This document shows positions 42,623-50,269 of a DNA stretch of 64,000 nt, piece by piece. This stretch comes from an uncultured Ruminococcus sp. (GTDB lineage Bacteria; Bacillota; Clostridia; Oscillospirales; Ruminococcaceae), in NCBI GenBank assembly GCA_910576995.1, contig CAJTLC010000015.1, forward strand, positions 1 through 64,000, given 5' to 3'. Under the pieces are notes generated by a model, which searched no databases, was not told the DNA's origin, and was given only the letters and a program-made list of their open reading frames with translations. The position numbers and the translations under genes are program-made. Position 1 is the stretch's first letter, and every line of letters starts with the position of its first letter.

Positions 42623-43204
42623 ATGATCACAAGCAAAAACAATTCAGCCGTCGGAAACATCAAGCTTTTCGGCAACGTCCGCGTTATGACCGTCGCAGGA
42701 CTTTTCATCGCGATGAGCATCGTTCTCGGAAAATTTCTCGCAATCAACATCGGCACAAGCATTAGAATCAGCTTCGAAAATCTGCCCGTTCTCATGGCCG
42801 GCATCTTCTTCGGTCCGTTCGTCGGCGGAGCTGTAGGACTGGGCGCGGATATTATCGGAAGCATTCTCAAAGGCTACGATATCAACCCCATAATCGCCCT
42901 CGGTGCAGCCTCGATCGGCATTTTTTCAGGACTTTCCTCAATGCTTATCTCACGTACACGCGCCAAATCCACATCACTTGTAAACATTCTTGTTTCGGTT
43001 TTCAGCGCTCACATCATCGGATCTATGATCATCAAATCAATTGGCATGATCGTGTATTTTCATACGCCAATCGAAGTCATTGCACTGAGAATCCCACTGT
43101 ATATCGGCATTGGACTTCTTGAATTTTTCGTAATCTTCCTGCTTCTCAAAAACAAAGCTTTCGTCTCATATATCGAGCGAATGAATCACAGGCGAAATCA
43201 ATGA
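42623..43204 (+). CDS. folT: ECF transporter S component for folate
   Basis: 193 residues with about six membrane helices. The S-component features are LFIAMSIVLGKFLAINIGTSIRISFENLPVLMAGIFFGPFVGGAVGLGADIIG. It is the substrate-binding subunit that works with the shared EcfA/A'/T module located elsewhere. Folate specificity is inferred from the THF riboswitch upstream and coupling to folC. ATG 42623 has AAGGAGG. The stop overlaps the folC start (ATGA). Confidence 0.9.
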   Translation: MITSKNNSAVGNIKLFGNVRVMTVAGLFIAMSIVLGKFLAINIGTSIRISFENLPVLMAGIFFGPFVGGAVGLGADIIGSILKGYDINPIIALGAASIGIFSGLSSMLISRTRAKSTSLVNILVSVFSAHIIGSMIIKSIGMIVYFHTPIEVIALRIPLYIGIGLLEFFVIFLLLKNKAFVSYIERMNHRRNQ

Positions 43205-44481
43205 ATGCACGTGAATATTTAAAAGTTGCCGCTCTCCGCGGCAGCAAACTTGGTCTCGAACGTGTGACTGAACTTTGCAAAAAATTAGGCGATCCGCAGG
43301 AAAAACTCAAGATCGTCCATGTTGCCGGAACGAACGGAAAAGGCTCGTTTTGCGCCATGCTTTCGGGAATTCTTAGTCATTCCGGTTATACTGTAGGCGG
43401 ATTTTCATCCCCCGCTCTAACCGATGTGACGGAAAGTCTGACAATAAACGGAGTTCCGATCCCCGACTGCGAATTTGAAAAAATCATGGCGGAAATCATT
43501 CCGTACTGCGAGGAAATGGACGATAAGCCCACGGAATTCGAAGTTCTGACAGCGGCGGCATATTTCTATTTCTATAAAAGCGGCTGCGATATTGCCGTGG
43601 TCGAATGCGGAATGGGCGGCGATTCTGATTCCACTAATGTAATAAGTTCTCCTGTTTTGTCGGTAATCACCAACGTTGCAGTAGATCACGCGGCATTTCT
43701 CGGCAACACGACAGAAAAAATAGCTCGTCATAAAGCGGGCATAATAAAGCCTCGCAGACCTGTTCTATACGGCGGAAACGACAGTGCGGCTCTGAAAATT
43801 ATTCGCGAAATATCGGCAAAAAACAATGCTCCCCTGACCGTTTCGGATATGAGCAGAATTAATTTTTCTCGCTCCGATCTCTTTGGAACGGAAGTCGATT
43901 TCAGCGGATTTGGCAGGCTTAAAACATCCCTAAGCGGCACTTATCAACAATATAACATGGCAAACGTGCTGACAGCCGTGGAGATTCTCCGTCGCGAAGG
44001 TTTTGAAATTCCAAAAAGCAGCGTAGAATCAGGACTTTCAGATATCAGTCACCACGGCAGATTCGAAATTATAAATCGCGATCCTCTTGTAATATTTGAC
44101 GGCGCGCATAACCCTGACGGCATAATATGCGCCGCTGAAAGTATCGAAAATTATTTTAACTCAAAAGTGGTTCTGCTGATAGGCGTAATGGCGGACAAAG
44201 AATACTGGCTTTATCCCGAAATACTGGGAAAATTCACGGAGCGAGCATTTACCGTGATTCCCGATAATCCGCGCGCGCTCGATAGTGAAATACTGAAAAA
44301 TGCGTTCGTGGAAAAAGGAATTCCGGCTGAATCTTACCACGATATCTCCACAGGAATTCGCGCCGCATTCGAGTTTTCAGTCCAAAACGGACTTCCGCTG
44401 ACAGCGCTCGGCTCGCTTTATATGTACCGCGAGTTTTCGGCTATTTTCAGCCAAATATATCGTGAAAATCCTCGCGGATAA
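43201..44481 (+). CDS. folC: Folylpolyglutamate synthase / dihydrofolate synthase
   Basis: 426 residues. The P-loop VAGTNGKGSFCAML lies near residue 40, the Mur-ligase-like domain has VVECGMGGDSDSTNV and VDHAAFLG, and DGAHNPDG marks the C-terminal domain. It adds glutamate to folates to retain them in the cell. Normal length. Translationally coupled to folT under THF control, so uptake and trapping of folate are regulated together. The 3' end overlaps the convergent DUF3877-like gene by 35 bases. Confidence 0.95.
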   Translation: MNAREYLKVAALRGSKLGLERVTELCKKLGDPQEKLKIVHVAGTNGKGSFCAMLSGILSHSGYTVGGFSSPALTDVTESLTINGVPIPDCEFEKIMAEIIPYCEEMDDKPTEFEVLTAAAYFYFYKSGCDIAVVECGMGGDSDSTNVISSPVLSVITNVAVDHAAFLGNTTEKIARHKAGIIKPRRPVLYGGNDSAALKIIREISAKNNAPLTVSDMSRINFSRSDLFGTEVDFSGFGRLKTSLSGTYQQYNMANVLTAVEILRREGFEIPKSSVESGLSDISHHGRFEIINRDPLVIFDGAHNPDGIICAAESIENYFNSKVVLLIGVMADKEYWLYPEILGKFTERAFTVIPDNPRALDSEILKNAFVEKGIPAESYHDISTGIRAAFEFSVQNGLPLTALGSLYMYREFSAIFSQIYRENPRG

Positions 44482-44980
44482 ACCGATGATAAGCAATATG
44501 ACAGCCCTCCAAGCACGGCTCGGCAGTCAGGCAATAAACGTATTCGTCGGGAATTCCGTCGGCAAAATAAACCAGCTTATCAAATTCTTCACCGTCGCCC
44601 TCTTCTATCACGATTTTATCGGAATATCGCTGAAATACGCCGATCGCGTCATCTATTGAGCGGCAATGATTTCTGACAGTTTCAATCAGTTCGGTTATAA
44701 ATCCGTATCCCTCGTTTAAATTATTAACATAAGATGTGCCTTTCGCAGATACAGTAAAACAATATCCGTCCTTGATTGGGCGGATATTTATTTTATCAAG
44801 TTTTTTCTCAGAATATCGGCAAAATTCAGCAAGGCTCTCCTCATTGACTTCCTCGCCCGCGATATTCGCAAGAGAAGAATTCATATAATTCAGGCTCATC
44901 GGACGATTATCCCAGCCAAGCTTTATCTGTGCTTCCTTAATATTATCTATCAAATTTTTTTCAAGACGTGCAAAATTCAT
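44447..44980 (-). CDS. DUF3877-like protein
   Basis: 177 residues, soluble, no signal peptide. It begins MNFARLEKNLIDNIKEAQIKLGWDNRPMSLNYMNSSL, a start I associate with DUF3877 (PF12993) of Firmicutes, from memory only. The C-terminus has CLTAEPCLEGCHIAYHRF. Function unknown. It follows the GH25 gene by 10 bases with a GGAGAAA site and overlaps folC on the other strand. Confidence 0.75.
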   Translation of the reverse strand: MNFARLEKNLIDNIKEAQIKLGWDNRPMSLNYMNSSLANIAGEEVNEESLAEFCRYSEKKLDKINIRPIKDGYCFTVSAKGTSYVNNLNEGYGFITELIETVRNHCRSIDDAIGVFQRYSDKIVIEEGDGEEFDKLVYFADGIPDEYVYCLTAEPCLEGCHIAYHRFIREDFHDIFG

Positions 44981-44990
44981 AATTTCTCCT

Positions 44991-45971
44991 TTATTCCGAC
45001 GGCGTTGCTACAGGCGGAGCGCTGTAATCTTTAAAGCAAACGTTAAGATCGACAGCTCCCGTAATTCCCGGAACTGTTCCCGTACTGCTGTACTGCCACA
45101 TATCATACTCATAATAAAACGACGGCGACGCAGTATATTCCGCAAGCCAGAATTCGTAATCCTTTACACGCGGCAAATCAAGCTTATGTGTCGCAGTCGA
45201 AGCATTCTGATAGATCATAGGCGTATATCCTGCCGATTTCACCCTTTCGCAGAATGCAACGCAGCAATCAGCTAAATTTTCTACTGTCATTGAATCTGTT
45301 CGGGCATGATCTTCATAAATCAATTCCCAGTCAAAAACTATGGGATATGTAATGTCATAGGCTGAAACAGCGTCCAGAACTGCGTCCGCCTCTTCAATAG
45401 CTTCAGCTTCTGTAGTCGCCTGAGAAAAGAAATAAACTCCCACATCCAGCCCGGCTTCGGACGCTCCTGACAAATTATCGTAAAGCATAGTATCCATAGT
45501 CAGTATTCCGTCTCCGTAAGTACGATAGCCAGCCCTGATCATTACAAATTCTATTCCTGCCGATTTAACCTGCTGCCAGTCGATAATTCCCTGATGTTCG
45601 GAAATATCTATGCCCACAATCGACGGTATATCAGGATTTCCGTTATATTTTACAAATCCGTTCGCGTCTGCTGAAAAATTGGCAGGATCAAGATTACTTG
45701 CCGGAACGTCGCTGAAAGCAGGAATGAACGTTTCGCCCATCGTACTATTATGCATAAGAATTTTCTTGCCGTCAAGCTGATAAAAAGTTTCCTCCTTTTC
45801 AATAACAGCACGGGTGCGTACCTGCGGATCAGCATTTGCCGCCACTGAACCCGAATTGCGAATGAAAAAGAACGCTATAACGGTTATAAGCCCAAGTATT
45901 ACAACGGCTTCAAGAATAGCCGCCGCTTTCAGCAGATTTGTTGTATTCAGCTTCAATTTTTTGTCCTCCAT
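44991..45971 (-). CDS. Membrane-anchored GH25 lysozyme-like protein
   Basis: About 326 residues. One N-terminal membrane helix (ILEAVVILGLITVIAFFFI) is followed by an extracellular linker (about 50-125) and a GH25 muramidase domain (about 130-320). The catalytic pattern is GIDISEHQGIIDWQQVK, FVMIRAGYR, and FDWELIYED containing the Asp and Glu. It ends with DLNVCF. It would hydrolyse peptidoglycan. Start uncertain: ATG 45971 gives a normal anchor; longer readings begin in sequence resembling a fragment of the hairpin element (GTCGAAAAGACGCG). Confidence 0.88.
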   Translation of the reverse strand: MEDKKLKLNTTNLLKAAAILEAVVILGLITVIAFFFIRNSGSVAANADPQVRTRAVIEKEETFYQLDGKKILMHNSTMGETFIPAFSDVPASNLDPANFSADANGFVKYNGNPDIPSIVGIDISEHQGIIDWQQVKSAGIEFVMIRAGYRTYGDGILTMDTMLYDNLSGASEAGLDVGVYFFSQATTEAEAIEEADAVLDAVSAYDITYPIVFDWELIYEDHARTDSMTVENLADCCVAFCERVKSAGYTPMIYQNASTATHKLDLPRVKDYEFWLAEYTASPSFYYEYDMWQYSSTGTVPGITGAVDLNVCFKDYSAPPVATPSE

Positions 45972-46066
45972 GATGTAAACGCGTCTTTTCGACAAATTAT
46001 GCATGATTAATAATAACATATTTTTTTACGTTTGTAAATAGATTTTGCAAAAAATTTGCATTTATA

Positions 46067-47365
46067 CTAATTTAATATTTTAACCTTGCATATTTCCACT
46101 CGATGATGCAGAATTTTCAGCACGTCAATATGAAGTCCGTCGCTTTCGATAAACGTCTTTGTGCCGTCCTTGGGTATTTCGCCCAGTTCTGCAATAACAT
46201 AGCCGCCGAAAGTATCGTATTTTTCAGCCTCCAGTTCGACCTCCAACTCCTCGCAGAATTCACCTATAGTCGTCGTTCCGGGAACTATCCATGTGTCTTC
46301 GCCTATCTTTTTCAGTCTCAGTTCAGGTTCGTCAAGTTCGTCGTCGTCGAAATCCCCCACAAGCTGCTCCACAAGGTCGGTCACGGTAATTATACCTGTC
46401 ATTCCGCCGTATTCGTCAGCCACAACTGCAAAATGATCCGCGCCTTTCTTCTTCATATGCGCAAAAAGATTATCGGCTTTCATAGTTTCATGAACGAAAA
46501 ACGGCTCTTTTACCGCATTTTTCATAATATTTTCACGGCTTTTATTCTCAAGGCGAAAATAATCTTTCGCGTTCAGAATCCCGATTATCTCGTCAACGCT
46601 TTCGCCGCATATCGGAAATCTCGAATGTCGGGTACGATGTATGGTTTCTTCCCATTTTTCCACGGGATCATTATTCCAGATAACCGAAACATCGGTACGA
46701 TGCGTACAGATCTGCTCCGCAGTCATATCGTCAAATGCGAAAATGTTCTTGATTATACGGTTTTCCGTTTCGTCGATAGTCCCCTTTTCAGCGCCGGCAT
46801 CGGACATTTTCAATATTTCTTCCTCCGCGTCAGGCGCGTCCGGTGAATTCGGATTTATGCCCATTATACGCAAAACCCCGCTTGCGGAAACATTAAGCAG
46901 ACATACCATAGGCGCGAATAAAATACGTATCAGATTGACTGCTCCCGAAAGTTTCATCGCAATACGCTCCGGATCTTTCATCGCTGCTCTTTTGGGAACA
47001 AGTTCGCCGAAAACTATGACGACGAAAGCGAGCATAACCGTTACGGCAATAAGCGCAAAGGGGCGTATTACCTCCTTGGAAACGGGAAAATCGGTTTTCA
47101 TAACCAGCTGCACCAGCGGATCGGCGAAATAATCGGCTGCAAACGCCGCCGCAATAAATCCTGACAGCGTTACGGCAGTCTGAACAGCCGCCAGACATTT
47201 ATGAGAATTGTTAAGCAGTCTTGTCAGGGATTCATATTTTTCCGGCTCCTCGTCGGCTAATTTTTCAAGTTTGTTGGGATTTACTGATATTACGGCAATT
47301 TCCGCGCAGGCGAAAAGAGCGTTTAGCATTATAAGTATCACAAGCAGAATTATCTGCGGTATCAT
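46067..47365 (-). CDS. CNNM/CorC (HlyC) family transporter
   Basis: 432 residues. The DUF21/CNNM membrane domain (about 1-190) has QIILLVILIMLNALFACAEIAVISVNPNK and FGELVPKRAAMK. A CBS pair spans about 205-330 (MTAEQICTHRTDVSVI, FAVVADEYGGMTGIITVTDLVEQLVGDF), and a CorC_HlyC domain about 345-430 has WIVPGTTTIGEFCEELE. CNNM proteins are linked to Mg2+ (Na+-coupled) efflux. ACGGAGG precedes the ATG. The ~190-nt leader contains an upstream ORF and a long hairpin, suggesting regulation by attenuation. Confidence 0.92.
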   Translation of the reverse strand: MIPQIILLVILIMLNALFACAEIAVISVNPNKLEKLADEEPEKYESLTRLLNNSHKCLAAVQTAVTLSGFIAAAFAADYFADPLVQLVMKTDFPVSKEVIRPFALIAVTVMLAFVVIVFGELVPKRAAMKDPERIAMKLSGAVNLIRILFAPMVCLLNVSASGVLRIMGINPNSPDAPDAEEEILKMSDAGAEKGTIDETENRIIKNIFAFDDMTAEQICTHRTDVSVIWNNDPVEKWEETIHRTRHSRFPICGESVDEIIGILNAKDYFRLENKSRENIMKNAVKEPFFVHETMKADNLFAHMKKKGADHFAVVADEYGGMTGIITVTDLVEQLVGDFDDDELDEPELRLKKIGEDTWIVPGTTTIGEFCEELEVELEAEKYDTFGGYVIAELGEIPKDGTKTFIESDGLHIDVLKILHHRVEICKVKILN

Positions 47366-47399
47366 GAAAAAACCTCCGTAAATTTATTGAGTAACTTCG

Positions 47400-47448
47400 A
47401 AAAGGCATAGCCCGAATCACTGAAAAATCAGCGCAGACCATGCCTTTT
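47400..47448 (-). promoter_or_regulatory. Long leader hairpin (possible attenuator) before the CorC gene
   Basis: On the minus strand AAAAGGCATGGTCTGCGCTGA pairs with TCAGTGATTCGGGCTATGCCTTTT. The upstream ORF's stop codon lies in the 5' arm. Only the stem's own four U's follow, so termination is plausible but weak; it may instead control ribosome access. Confidence 0.65.
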
Positions 47449-47526
47449 ATAAACTGTTTTCATTTTTTTCTCGAACTTAAATTCCGGAGACTTTCGGGAA
47501 TTACACCCATCGGGCGTACTGTCCAT
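47428..47526 (-). CDS. Upstream ORF / leader peptide, 32 codons
   Basis: ATG 47526, preceded by GAGGTGA at eight bases, encodes MDSTPDGCNSRKSPEFKFEK followed by KMKTVYKRHGLR. It is short, basic and without a membrane segment. It lies 30 bases after the predicted transcript start and ends inside the long hairpin. The DNA also contains two hairpins, ACGCCC-GAT-GGGTGT and AATTCC...GGAATT, so an RNA structure rather than a peptide is an alternative. I do not recognise it as a known riboswitch class. Confidence 0.5.
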   Translation of the reverse strand: MDSTPDGCNSRKSPEFKFEKKMKTVYKRHGLR

Positions 47527-47562
47527 TAAAGAATTCACCTCGCAGCTAAATAATTATTATAT

Positions 47563-47591
47563 ATTATATCACATTAAGCCGATAATGTCAA
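47563..47591 (-). promoter_or_regulatory. Promoter of the CorC leader
   Basis: Minus strand TTGACA (47591-47586), 17-base spacer, TATAAT (47568-47563); consensus match. Confidence 0.88.
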
Positions 47592-47616
47592 TAGTCTGTG
47601 AGATTTTTTTAACAAA

Positions 47617-47733
47617 TCATTCAGATTTCGAATTTCTTTTTTTAAAAGGTTTCGCAATAAGTATGATTCCCCAGCAAATGACGGCTGCGACCACCAGAAA
47701 TATTTCGACAGCCTTTTTCCCAAAGCTTTTCAA
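47617..47733 (-). CDS. Tiny single-helix membrane peptide
   Basis: 38 residues from TTG 47733: basic N-terminus MKSFGKKA, one helix VEIFLVVAAVICWGIILIA, basic tail KPFKKRNSKSE. A GGGGGCGG stretch lies upstream. It follows another tiny hydrophobic ORF. Amino-acid pattern is convincing for a membrane peptide, but the TTG start and size make this tentative. Confidence 0.4.
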   Translation of the reverse strand: MKSFGKKAVEIFLVVAAVICWGIILIAKPFKKRNSKSE

Positions 47734-47760
47734 ACTACCGCCCCCATAACTTTATCACTT

Positions 47761-47862
47761 TTATAACCTTAGAGCCTGCTGCAATTTTATTTTCATAATT
47801 TTACCATTTATCCAACAAATAATCAAGATGAAAATTGTAATCGCAATAATGACAAATGTCAC
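47761..47862 (-). CDS. Tiny hydrophobic peptide coupled to phosphoesterase gene
   Basis: 33 residues, MTFVIIAITIFILIICWING then KIMKIKLQQALRL. The GTG start overlaps the phosphoesterase stop in GTGA. It shares an ICW-centred helix with the next tiny ORF. Its last codons fall in AGAGCCTG, a half-arm of the hairpin elements. Tentative. Confidence 0.4.
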   Translation of the reverse strand: MTFVIIAITIFILIICWINGKIMKIKLQQALRL

Positions 47863-48677
47863 GATTTCGGGCGCCTTAATTCAATGCCTACTATTTCCGG
47901 AAAGTTAAAGATTCTTACAGGTATTATGCTGTTTCCCAGACCGCGGCTGACAACCATTTTCATTCCGCCGCTTGTATGAATTCCCTCAGAATATTCAGGA
48001 AAAAAGCCCTGATCGGGAGCGACGATACCGCCAACAAACGGCAGTCGGAATTGCCCCCCGTGCGCGTGCCCCGTCAGCGCAAGATCTATGCCCGCCGCAG
48101 AATATTCCTCAATATACTGTGGTTCATGGGCAAGCAGTACGTTAAATTCATCGTCGTCAAGATTCATATTTCTCAGCGTATTCCCGCCAAGGTAAAGATC
48201 GTCAAGTCCTGTCAGGGAGAAATGCGAACCGTTCTTTTCAATGTCTATGCGTTCATTATCAAGAATTTTAACGCCCGATTCACTCAATCCCGAAATCAGC
48301 TCGTCAAAATCGTTCTGCTCCAGCCAATGTTCATGATTTCCCGTGACATAATAAGTCGGAGCGATCTTAACCGCACCGTCTGCCAATTCAAGCGCATTAT
48401 CAATATTTGTATGGTTGGAATCCACAATATCGCCGGTTATTACGATAATATCGGGTTCAAGTTCAGCTGTTTTCTTCAACAGCCGCCGCTGATCTTTACC
48501 GAATCTCTTATTATGAAGATCGGATATCTGCACTATCGTGAATCCGTCAAGCTGTTCGGAGACTTCCTCCGAAACATAGGAATACCGCGAAATTTGCAGT
48601 GTATTATTCTGCCAGCCGCAAAAAATCAAAACCGCGGCAGCAGAAATTCCCAGAATTATCAGCCTTTTTTTCTTCAT
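47859..48677 (-). CDS. Metallophosphoesterase with N-terminal membrane anchor
   Basis: 272 residues. One N-terminal helix (LIILGISAAAVLIFCGW) precedes a calcineurin-like domain with QISDLHNKRFG (D-x-H), ITGDIVDSNH (GDxxD), VTGNHEHWLE (GNHE), LLAHEPQYIE and LTGHAHGGQFRLP (GHxH). This pattern fits the YkuE/YaeI family, which includes enzymes acting on lipid pyrophosphates. Two metal ions expected. The gene's AAAGG ribosome site falls in the arm of element K. It is in an operon after the O-antigen-ligase-like gene. Confidence 0.9.
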   Translation of the reverse strand: MKKKRLIILGISAAAVLIFCGWQNNTLQISRYSYVSEEVSEQLDGFTIVQISDLHNKRFGKDQRRLLKKTAELEPDIIVITGDIVDSNHTNIDNALELADGAVKIAPTYYVTGNHEHWLEQNDFDELISGLSESGVKILDNERIDIEKNGSHFSLTGLDDLYLGGNTLRNMNLDDDEFNVLLAHEPQYIEEYSAAGIDLALTGHAHGGQFRLPFVGGIVAPDQGFFPEYSEGIHTSGGMKMVVSRGLGNSIIPVRIFNFPEIVGIELRRPKS

Positions 48678-48679
48678 TT

Positions 48680-48848
48680 CTTAGAACCTTTCTTCACAAG
48701 ATCAGTGTGCGGATTTTCGAGCATAATTTTGTCGGTGACAAGGAAAAATTTCGCAGGAATACTGTCGTATTGCAAGAATTTTTGACGCAGTCGGCGGCAA
48801 AATTTGCCGAAAAGACGTGCGCTGCATCTTATGAAGACAGGTTCTTAG
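48680..48848. repeat. Palindromic hairpin element K
   Basis: 169 bp. Arms CTTAGAACCTTTCTTCACAAG and, inverted, CTTATGAAGACAGGTTCTTAG differ at a few positions. The core (TGCGGATTTTCGAGCATAAT ... CAAAATTTGCCGAAAAGACG) is nearly the inverse of element C. It supplies the last codons and stop of the upstream gene and the ribosome site of the downstream gene. Confidence 0.9.
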
Positions 48849-50253
48849 ATATCGTTCCCGAACAGCAGCAGCCTGCCGCACACCAGAATATCGGGGCAAA
48901 CGCCGTACTGCTGCAGCAGATCAGGAAAATAAGCGCGCCTGCCGCAGTTACAGAAAGCACAAACATGGACTGCCATTTTCTGCCGGATCTGAAACTCTTA
49001 TATCCTGCCGCAAGGATAGCCAGAACAGCGATTATCAGCGATATTGCGGCAGGAATTCCGCGCGTCGCCGCCGTATAAAGATATTCGTTATAATCCTTGT
49101 CGAACGTTCCCTTATTCTCAATGATTATATCATTTATCACAGCGTCATCCCCTGCCGTACCCGAAGTATAAAGCTGAGGAAAAACAAGCTGTTCAGGACC
49201 CGTTCCGGCAAGTGGATTAGCACTTATAATATCGATCGTCTTGCGGTTAAGAGTATAATAAACGTCGAAAGTATCGTCAATATCTACAAGATTCAGATCA
49301 GGTTCGCCGCTTGCCGAAAGACGGTAATACGAATCCGCAAACCAAAGAATTCTGCCGTCGTACAGGCGATATTGACTGATATTTCCGATAATTCCAGCCT
49401 GAACTATGACTATCGAGAGCGCCGCCGGAATGATTACGGAGAGTATCGCAATAAGATTTATTTTAGGCTTTTTATTGGCAAAAACTACAATTACAGCTGC
49501 AATTACAGAAATGACCGCGCCGCAGATACCCACGAAAGAATATGTGAGCATAATTGTAAAAGCAAAAAGGCAGGCTGCCGCAGCGCATACGATCTTATGG
49601 CTTTTTTTCTGCGCAAGAATCGCTCCGCTCAATGCGGCAATAAGCGAAAACGTCAGTAAAACTGCCAAAAACAGCGGAGACTGTGAAAATCCAACAGCAG
49701 CGTTCGCCTGAATCTCCATGGAAATCATACGGAAGTCATTGAATTTTCCGCTGAAAACCTGAACCATAGCGGCGGCGGAATTCAAAATTCCCACGCCTAT
49801 CAAACCTATAATAAGAGTTTTTGCCGATTTTTCAATCTTTATCGACGCACCTGTAAGGAAAAAGCAGAAGTAGAATATCAGCGCAAGGATTCCCTCTCCT
49901 CTTCCGTTAAAGCCGTAAAATGAAATCCCCTTATCATAGGAAAAAATAAGCGATACCAGACTCCATACAAGCGCAAATCCAAGTGCGCAGCAGGGAATGA
50001 GCACGCTTTTTCCAATAAATTTTTTCAGCGCTCCTATAAGCGCAAGAATCATTGCAATTACGCCTGCTATCGTTAAGCCTGCCGACGTTATCTCGTAAAG
50101 TGGTTCGCGGGAGATAACGGGTATCGCCGCAGCGACAGATGTTGCAAAACACGCTGCAACCAATCCGAATGCGGCTATCTTCGAATATTTCTCCTCCGTC
50201 ATATTGAGTATAAAATTGGTTTTTTCAGATGAATTGAAGAGCTGTTTCGCCAT
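48829..50253 (-). CDS. O-antigen-ligase-like polytopic membrane protein
   Basis: 474 residues with about 12 membrane helices and one large extracellular loop (about 305-395, RLSASGEPDLNLVDIDDTFDVYY...). The pattern GRGEGILALIFYFCFFLTG and, after the loop, NPLAGTGPEQL...DKDYNEYLYTAATRGIPA is typical of the Wzy_C/WaaL ligase-polymerase superfamily, which joins glycans to a carrier or protein. The C-terminus SKNLSS is encoded by the end of element K, so the final residues may not be original. AAAGGA precedes the ATG. It follows the dockerin-M6 gene by 16 bases. Confidence 0.8.
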   Translation of the reverse strand: MAKQLFNSSEKTNFILNMTEEKYSKIAAFGLVAACFATSVAAAIPVISREPLYEITSAGLTIAGVIAMILALIGALKKFIGKSVLIPCCALGFALVWSLVSLIFSYDKGISFYGFNGRGEGILALIFYFCFFLTGASIKIEKSAKTLIIGLIGVGILNSAAAMVQVFSGKFNDFRMISMEIQANAAVGFSQSPLFLAVLLTFSLIAALSGAILAQKKSHKIVCAAAACLFAFTIMLTYSFVGICGAVISVIAAVIVVFANKKPKINLIAILSVIIPAALSIVIVQAGIIGNISQYRLYDGRILWFADSYYRLSASGEPDLNLVDIDDTFDVYYTLNRKTIDIISANPLAGTGPEQLVFPQLYTSGTAGDDAVINDIIIENKGTFDKDYNEYLYTAATRGIPAAISLIIAVLAILAAGYKSFRSGRKWQSMFVLSVTAAGALIFLICCSSTAFAPIFWCAAGCCCSGTISKNLSS

Positions 50254-50269
50254 AATTTTTTCCTTTCCG

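Noticed and set aside
47366..47560. M-box, yybP-ykoY or other known metal riboswitch before the CorC gene
   Set aside because: I could not find the conserved blocks of these classes; the upstream-ORF and hairpin explanation fits better.
7901..48848. Insertion sequences
   Set aside because: None of the palindromic elements encodes a transposase-like ORF; the short frames inside are merely shared core sequence read in translation.
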